Below the pieces are notes generated by a model. That model saw only the letters and a program-made list of their open reading frames with translations. It did not search any database and was not told the origin of the DNA. Below, piece after piece: positions 59,778-64,000 of a stretch of 64,000 nt of DNA. The translations under genes were made by a program, and so were the position numbers. The stretch is from assembly GCA_965214335.1 (NCBI GenBank), contig CBDCBO010000008.1:310001-374000 (forward strand), given 5' to 3'. This DNA comes from Velthaea sp965214335. Its GTDB lineage: Bacteria > Vulcanimicrobiota > Vulcanimicrobiia > Vulcanimicrobiales > Vulcanimicrobiaceae. Positions within the stretch are counted from its first letter, which is position 1. Every line of letters begins with the position of its first letter.

Positions 59778-60623
59778 TTAAACCGCGGCGCGCGTAAAAA
59801 TCGTGCGGATGGTGCGCATGTTGCGCTCGTCGTCGGCTTCTTCGCCCGGCGTCTCGAGTATCGCCGTTTTGCCGGCCAACGCCGGGTGCGCGGCGAGTGC
59901 GCGAAAGCCGCTGAAGCCGATGAGCCCTTCGCCGATATGCCAATGGCGGTCTTTATGCCCACCCAGCGGTATCTGCGTATCGTTGAAATGGAACATTGGG
60001 ATGCGCTGTAACCCGATGTGCTCGTCGGCCTGAGCGAGGAAGCGCTCGACGCCCGCGTCCGTATCGATAGCGTAGCCGGCCGCCCAAGAATGCGCCGTAT
60101 CGAGGCACACGGCGAGCTGCGGATGATCGATGGCTTGAACGATCGCGCCGAGTTCTTCGAGGGTGCCGCCGCATAGCTGACCGGCTCCGGCGCTATTTTC
60201 CATAACTAAAAACACGCCCGGACGAATATCGGCAAGTGCGGTTTCGAGCGCACGCAGGACGGCGCCGAAGCCTTCACTTCGCCGGCGCTTGCCGTACGAA
60301 CCGAGATGCGTGTTGACATATGCGACTGAGCCGACGGCGGCGACCGCTAAGTCGTTGACCAGTAAGCGCAGCGAGTTCGTGACGATCTTCTCGTCCTCGC
60401 TCGCTAGATTAATCAAATACGAGGTATGAATGACGGCCGCATCGATGCCGGCGGCGGCCCGTTTGGCGGCAAAGTTTTCGAGCGCCGGACGATCGATCGG
60501 TCCGACCCGGTACGTTTTCGGATTACCGCTAAAAAATTGCACTGCCGAGCACTGCATGCGACTCGCATAGGCGACCGCTTCATCGTAGCCGCCGCCGACA
60601 GGCACATGTAAACCGAAGCGCAT
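59778..60623 (-). CDS. nfo: endonuclease IV (AP endonuclease)
   Basis: Nfo cleaves DNA at abasic sites using three zinc ions. The ligands are visible in HTSYLINLA, NTHLGSYG, MENSAGAG, CLDTAHSWAAGYAID, FHFNDT, HKDRHWHIGEG and LETPG. The start MRFGLHVPVGGGYDEAV at the ATG at 60623 matches the family; the frame beyond it overlaps the methyltransferase gene. Length 281 residues is normal. It forms a repair operon with dinB (10-base spacing), and is preceded by a methyltransferase gene 35 bases upstream. Confidence 0.96.
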   Translation of the reverse strand: MRFGLHVPVGGGYDEAVAYASRMQCSAVQFFSGNPKTYRVGPIDRPALENFAAKRAAAGIDAAVIHTSYLINLASEDEKIVTNSLRLLVNDLAVAAVGSVAYVNTHLGSYGKRRRSEGFGAVLRALETALADIRPGVFLVMENSAGAGQLCGGTLEELGAIVQAIDHPQLAVCLDTAHSWAAGYAIDTDAGVERFLAQADEHIGLQRIPMFHFNDTQIPLGGHKDRHWHIGEGLIGFSGFRALAAHPALAGKTAILETPGEEADDERNMRTIRTIFTRAAV

Positions 60624-60657
60624 TCTTACGGCCGCGCCGGTGCTGCCGCGGAGCGAA

Positions 60658-61413
60658 TCAAGGTGCCGTTCCGGCGTACAGATATTGCGTGTATCGGACG
60701 TCGAGCCACGCGTCGCCGGATCCATAACGAGCCGTCAATGCCGCGCTAAGCGCTGCGATATAGGCCTCCCGCTTGTCACCGTAGGCATTTCGCGCGGTCG
60801 CACGCGACCGCTCGTAGCCGATCCAATCATCGACGCGAAAGCGCGCCGTGAAGGGCAGCACGCGCAACGTCCGGCGCGCGAACGGCGCGCGGTAAAATGC
60901 GCCAAAGCCGCCGCGCAGCGGATCCGCACCCACCGCCACACCGACGTGCTCGCACGCCGCCGCTCGCATTGCGCGCAGCGGATCGTCGGAACCCAAAACT
61001 TTCCACCACACGGCGATCGTTCCGCCCGGCTTCACGACGCGCAACAATTCGGCATAGGCGCGGTCGGCGTCAAACCAGTGGAAGGCTTGCGCGCTTACCG
61101 CACCGTCGAAGCTGGCAACGCCATACGGAATGTGCTCGGCTGCCGCAGTTACAAATGTTGCCGCCGGCACGCGCGCTTTAGCCACGGCCAACATTTCCGC
61201 CGAGGGGTCGAGTCCGACCACGCGTATCCCGCGGGCAACGAACGGCTCGGTGGCAAGTCCGGTACCGCAGCCGATGTCGATGATGGTTGAGCGGGGCGCG
61301 ATACCAAGCCGTTCCACCGCGTCGTAGAGCTCGGTTGAATACCCGATCCGATAGCGATCGTACTCGGAAACCAGCCCATCGAAATTACCGGCCTGCGCAT
61401 GTTGCTGGATCAT
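60658..61413 (-). CDS. SAM-dependent class I methyltransferase
   Basis: The 251-residue protein has motif I IIDIGCGTGLATEPFV (about residues 44-59), motif II VVGLDPSAEMLAVAKAR, and FHWFDADRAYAELLRVVKPGG, the post-motif of small-molecule methyltransferases (UbiE/biotin-type Methyltransf_11). The start MIQQHAQAGNFDGLVSEYDRY at the ATG at 61413 is preferred; the frame is open about 60 codons further without matching the family. The substrate cannot be told from sequence. It lies between the helicase gene and nfo on the same strand. Confidence 0.88.
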   Translation of the reverse strand: MIQQHAQAGNFDGLVSEYDRYRIGYSTELYDAVERLGIAPRSTIIDIGCGTGLATEPFVARGIRVVGLDPSAEMLAVAKARVPAATFVTAAAEHIPYGVASFDGAVSAQAFHWFDADRAYAELLRVVKPGGTIAVWWKVLGSDDPLRAMRAAACEHVGVAVGADPLRGGFGAFYRAPFARRTLRVLPFTARFRVDDWIGYERSRATARNAYGDKREAYIAALSAALTARYGSGDAWLDVRYTQYLYAGTAP

Positions 61414-61432
61414 TGCTTTAAAATATCGGCGG

Positions 61433-62677
61433 TTATTTTCGGCGCGTGAAACGCAGCTGGTTGGAACGCATGCCGGCCGGCATGAACGTGCGGCGCGGGC
61501 CACCCGAGCCCATGCCGCGTGACGGATTCTTTTCAAACGTCGTTTTGCTGACAAGCACGGCGTCCGATGGACGCTCGCGCCGGCCGACACGACCAATGAG
61601 TTGCTCGACTTCCGCCTCGCCGAAAGCGTCGGCGTCGGTGAGCACGATCAGATCGGCGGCCGGAATATCCAAGCCGCTGCCGACTAAGTTGGTGGCGGCA
61701 AGAATGGCCGGCGCGCCGTCCCGAAAGGCCGTCATCATTTCCACCCGGGTGACGCTGCCGTGAACCTTGACGCCGTTGCGCCGGTGACGTTTGCCGTGTT
61801 CGGTGGTGTCGGCCATATCGCCGCGCAACTGTTGTACGCTGATTCCGTACGTCGCTTCCAGCCGTTCGGCGAGTTTCGGCACGTCGCCGCGCGTGCGGCT
61901 GATGACGAAGATCCGCGATTTGCGTTCGAGGTGGTCGCGAATGAGCGCGTCGGCGTGCAGTAATTGTTCGGCCGGCGGCTCGCCCCAGACGCCTTCGGGC
62001 CGATGCACCGTTGTCGGAATAACGTCGAACGGCATCTTCTTCATCGAGACCACATTATTCATCGCGCCGATCCGCGTGAGGAACGGTCGCAATTCGCTGG
62101 GTGTCGCGGTGGCGAAGAGCATCGGGCAGTCAAGTTCTTCGAGCAGCCGCAAGTGCTCGCGTTCGTCAAAGGCGTTGACGTCGTCGATCACGAGCAGCGA
62201 ACTGCGGTCGATGACGTCCCACCAATGCTTGCTCGACAGCATCATCGCCGACCCGCACACCACGCGAATCGAGCCGTCGGCGATGCCCGCATCGGCGGTT
62301 CGGCGTTCGCCGGGCGACATACCGCCGTGCACCTGCGCAACGCCGAGCGGCGTCCCGGCCAGGCGTTCGTTAAAATAGGCGACGTGCTGGCGCACCAGGT
62401 CGCGCGTCGGCGCGATCAAGCAGACGTAATTTTCTTCTTTGAGCACCGTATCCACGGCCACGCGCAGCATGACTTCGGTTTTTCCCGAGCCGGTCGGCGC
62501 TTTGAGCAAAAACTCGAATACATCGTTATCGAGTGCGTTACAGATCGTATCGATCGCGGTTTGCTGGTCGCCGGTAAGCGTGAAGGCTTCACCAGGGCGA
62601 ATGAGTTCGTGGGCGACCGCGACCGTCTGCGCGTTGCGGTCGATCGTCGACCAAATCTCGTCTTCTAGGATAGTAAT
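61433..62677 (-). CDS. superfamily 2 DEAD/DEAH-like helicase with atypical start
   Basis: The protein has a Q-motif-like TLTGDQQTAIDTI, Walker A KAPTGSGKTEV, APTRDLV (Ia), a Walker B variant LLVIDDVNAF with Asp-Asp-Val-Asn, FATATPSE (III), ISRTRGDV (IV), NLVGSGLDIP (V) and EVEQLIGRVGRRERP (VI). The Q motif lies upstream of the first ordinary start codon, a TTG at 62509. Between that TTG and the stop at 62690-62692 no in-frame ATG, GTG or TTG occurs. A near-cognate start such as the ATT at 62677 (after a GAGAGCGAG stretch) is therefore likely; another ATT is at 62656. The start is uncertain. The 5' end overlaps the end of scpB. Confidence 0.8.
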   Translation of the reverse strand: MTILEDEIWSTIDRNAQTVAVAHELIRPGEAFTLTGDQQTAIDTICNALDNDVFEFLLKAPTGSGKTEVMLRVAVDTVLKEENYVCLIAPTRDLVRQHVAYFNERLAGTPLGVAQVHGGMSPGERRTADAGIADGSIRVVCGSAMMLSSKHWWDVIDRSSLLVIDDVNAFDEREHLRLLEELDCPMLFATATPSELRPFLTRIGAMNNVVSMKKMPFDVIPTTVHRPEGVWGEPPAEQLLHADALIRDHLERKSRIFVISRTRGDVPKLAERLEATYGISVQQLRGDMADTTEHGKRHRRNGVKVHGSVTRVEMMTAFRDGAPAILAATNLVGSGLDIPAADLIVLTDADAFGEAEVEQLIGRVGRRERPSDAVLVSKTTFEKNPSRGMGSGGPRRTFMPAGMRSNQLRFTRRK

Positions 62678-63372
62678 ACGTTCTCGCTCTCATCACGACC
62701 GGGCGGCTCACCGGAGCTGGGGCCCGGTTCCTCTTCGGCACCGGCCGCTGCGGCGCTTTCCGGCTCGCCGGTGTTTTCGCCGGTCGCTTCGGTCGCGCCG
62801 GCGCCGGCTGCGCGCAGGCCGATCGGAAAGGCCAGCTCCGCCGGTCCGCTAGCGTCGATGTCGACCGGCGGCAACTCCTCGAGCGAACGCAGCCCGAACG
62901 CCTCGAGAAACTCGGCGGTGGTCTTATATAAGATCGGGCGGCCGGCAACGTCTTTGCGCCCCGCTTCCGACAAGAACCGGCGGTCGACCAACGTCGAGAG
63001 CACCGAATCCGCGCTCACGCCGCGAATGCCCTCGATGTCGCCCTTGGTCACCGGCTGCATGTACGCGACGATGGCCAGCGTCTCGAGCGCCGCCGGCGAC
63101 AGATTCGTCTTAGGCGGCATCAAGTACGCTTCCACGGCCGTGCGCGCCGCCGGCGAACTCGTGAAGCGATAGCCGCCGGCCAGCTCGCGCAAAACGATGC
63201 CGCGCTGCGCGTACTCGGCGTCGATCTGCTGCAAAGCCACCGAAACGTCAGCTTCCTCGGCGCCCGTCAAGCGGGCCAGCGTTTTGATCGACAGGGCCTC
63301 GGAGGCGACAAACAAGACCGCTTCGATGGCACGCGTCAGACTGCCGGTCTCCAGCAACTCCGCCTGCATCAT
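62665..63372 (-). CDS. scpB: segregation and condensation protein B (kleisin-interacting)
   Basis: ScpB binds ScpA and Smc in chromosome condensation. The protein has two winged-helix halves: SLTRAIEAVLFVASEALSI at the start, LRELAGGYRFTSSP, then AALETLAIVAYMQPVTKGDI with EGIRGVSADSVLSTLVDRR and GRPILYKTT, all diagnostic. The 235-residue length includes a non-conserved Ala/Glu/Gly-rich tail after residue 180. Its start overlaps the scpA stop by 4 bases (ATGA at 63369-63372), and its end overlaps the helicase coding sequence. Confidence 0.94.
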   Translation of the reverse strand: MMQAELLETGSLTRAIEAVLFVASEALSIKTLARLTGAEEADVSVALQQIDAEYAQRGIVLRELAGGYRFTSSPAARTAVEAYLMPPKTNLSPAALETLAIVAYMQPVTKGDIEGIRGVSADSVLSTLVDRRFLSEAGRKDVAGRPILYKTTAEFLEAFGLRSLEELPPVDIDASGPAELAFPIGLRAAGAGATEATGENTGEPESAAAAGAEEEPGPSSGEPPGRDESENVLLS

Positions 63373-64000
63373 GCGACCGCCGGCAGCAATTCGATATCGT
63401 CGAACGCCGCGGGTTGATTGAACCGCAGCCGGCCGCGCCGCACCAGTTCGAGTACGGCCAAGAAGGTCACGATGATGGCCGGCCGGTCGAGTTCGGCAAC
63501 GAGCGCGAAGAAGCCGGCGCTGCCGTTCGTCCGCACCGTTCGCATCACACTTTCCATCTGTTCGATGAGTGAAATGCGCTCGCGCACGATGGTTCGCTTT
63601 TCCGGCTTGGCCGCCCGCAAGGCCGCGCCGAGCGCCGCCGCCAGCTTGGCCGGATCGACGCGATAGCGTTGCACGAGCTCGGTCGTCGAGTCACCGCCTT
63701 CGGGCCGCACGTAATACGCGGCGGCGTCGAGCGCGCGCGTGCGCAGATCGAGGCCCGCATCACGATATTTGGAATAGGCGATGAGCCGTTCGCGCAGCCG
63801 CGCTTCAACGACCTGGGCGGACTCTTCGGCGTCCTCGAATTCGAGTGGAATCGGCGGCAGCAGCGCTTTCGACTTGATGAAAACCAGGGTCGCGGCAATG
63901 ACCAAATAGTCGGCCGCCAACTCGACATCGATATCGTGCATCGCGGCGATGAACGTGAAATACTGGTCGGCCATCGTCGCCAGCGGCACGGTGGCGATAT
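63369..64000 (-). CDS. scpA: segregation and condensation protein A (ScpA), 5' partial
   Basis: This is the kleisin subunit of the bacterial Smc complex. Visible segments are AADYLVIAATLVFIKSKALLP (typical A-x-E-F-L-V-M-A-A-T-L-x-x-I-K-S-R-x-L-L-P) and a C-terminal winged helix with AIIVTFLAVLELVRRGRL, followed by FDDIEL. The N-terminal part continues past the right edge of the window: the frame is open to 64000 and the first in-frame ATG (63989) lies in the middle of the family domain. About 205 residues are in view out of an expected 250-280. It is upstream of scpB in the same operon. Confidence 0.9.
   Translation of the reverse strand, partial: IATVPLATMADQYFTFIAAMHDIDVELAADYLVIAATLVFIKSKALLPPIPLEFEDAEESAQVVEARLRERLIAYSKYRDAGLDLRTRALDAAAYYVRPEGGDSTTELVQRYRVDPAKLAAALGAALRAAKPEKRTIVRERISLIEQMESVMRTVRTNGSAGFFALVAELDRPAIIVTFLAVLELVRRGRLRFNQPAAFDDIELLPAVA

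Noticed and set aside
1..64000. tRNA, rRNA genes and CRISPR arrays
   Set aside because: No T-loop-like motif in a cloverleaf context, no rRNA-like stretch and no regularly spaced short repeats were noticed by reading; a tRNA or CRISPR search program could confirm.

Overview
The window reads as a piece of a high-GC bacterial chromosome with dense, mostly short-spaced genes. A TonB-dependent receptor, LipA/LipB lipoylation, the PdxS/PdxT route to vitamin B6, MEP-pathway isoprenoid synthesis (IspE) and a Ycf45/SpoIIIAA-like ATPase occur together. This fits a diderm, non-proteobacterial lineage. My best guess from the mix of genes is the Candidatus Eremiobacterota/Vulcanimicrobiota (former WPS-2) area. 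That is inference; there is no rRNA gene or other decisive marker in the window.

Layout. 1-10.5 kb: a secreted Asp-box propeller protein cut by the window edge, lipoate genes (lpdA, lipB, lipA), an MFS exporter, sulfate activation (cysD, fused cysNC) and a rhodanese-fold protein without its cysteine. 10.5-15.3 kb: glutamate dehydrogenase, YchF, a DUF151 nuclease-family protein, MTA phosphorylase and a membrane protein. 15.3-21.8 kb: an accessory, partly decayed region. It holds IS3 and IS66 remnants, a vapC pseudogene, an SDR fragment, a roughly 97 % identical second copy of the 3' end of holB, a tautomerase gene coupled to a large ATPase/winged-helix regulator, and a frameshifted helicase fragment. 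21.8-30.7 kb: holB-tmk, the Ycf45-like ATPase, an ammonium transporter, a PLP-dependent amino-acid decarboxylase, BioY and small genes (HNH, DUF1844).

30.7-44.7 kb: a TonB-dependent receptor, cytochrome P450, an aldo/keto reductase, a disrupted secreted protein gene, pdxS-pdxT, a sugar cluster (six-hairpin glycosidase, GalT-like protein, proline-rich membrane protein), ispE with a coupled nucleotidyltransferase, and a Met-rich secreted peptide. 44.9-50.5 kb: a PAS-SpoIIE phosphatase/kinase regulator, two tandem aldo/keto reductases (one with a Tat signal), a DUF4142 protein and ubiX. 50.5-55.3 kb: an AddB-like Fe-S nuclease overlapping a divergent UvrD-type helicase. 55.6-64 kb: a TPR-LuxR regulator, a GNAT enzyme, DNA repair genes (dinB, nfo), a methyltransferase, a DEAD-like helicase with no ordinary start codon, then scpB and scpA (cut by the right edge).

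The functional themes are lipoylation, sulfur and nitrogen assimilation, cofactor synthesis, and DNA repair/chromosome maintenance. The features most worth a second look are the island flanked by the duplicated holB 3' end, the tautomerase-ATPase-regulator pair on it, the divergent AddAB-like pair, a LipB that lacks the catalytic lysine, and a helicase gene that seems to need a near-cognate start codon. No tRNA, rRNA or CRISPR array was found.
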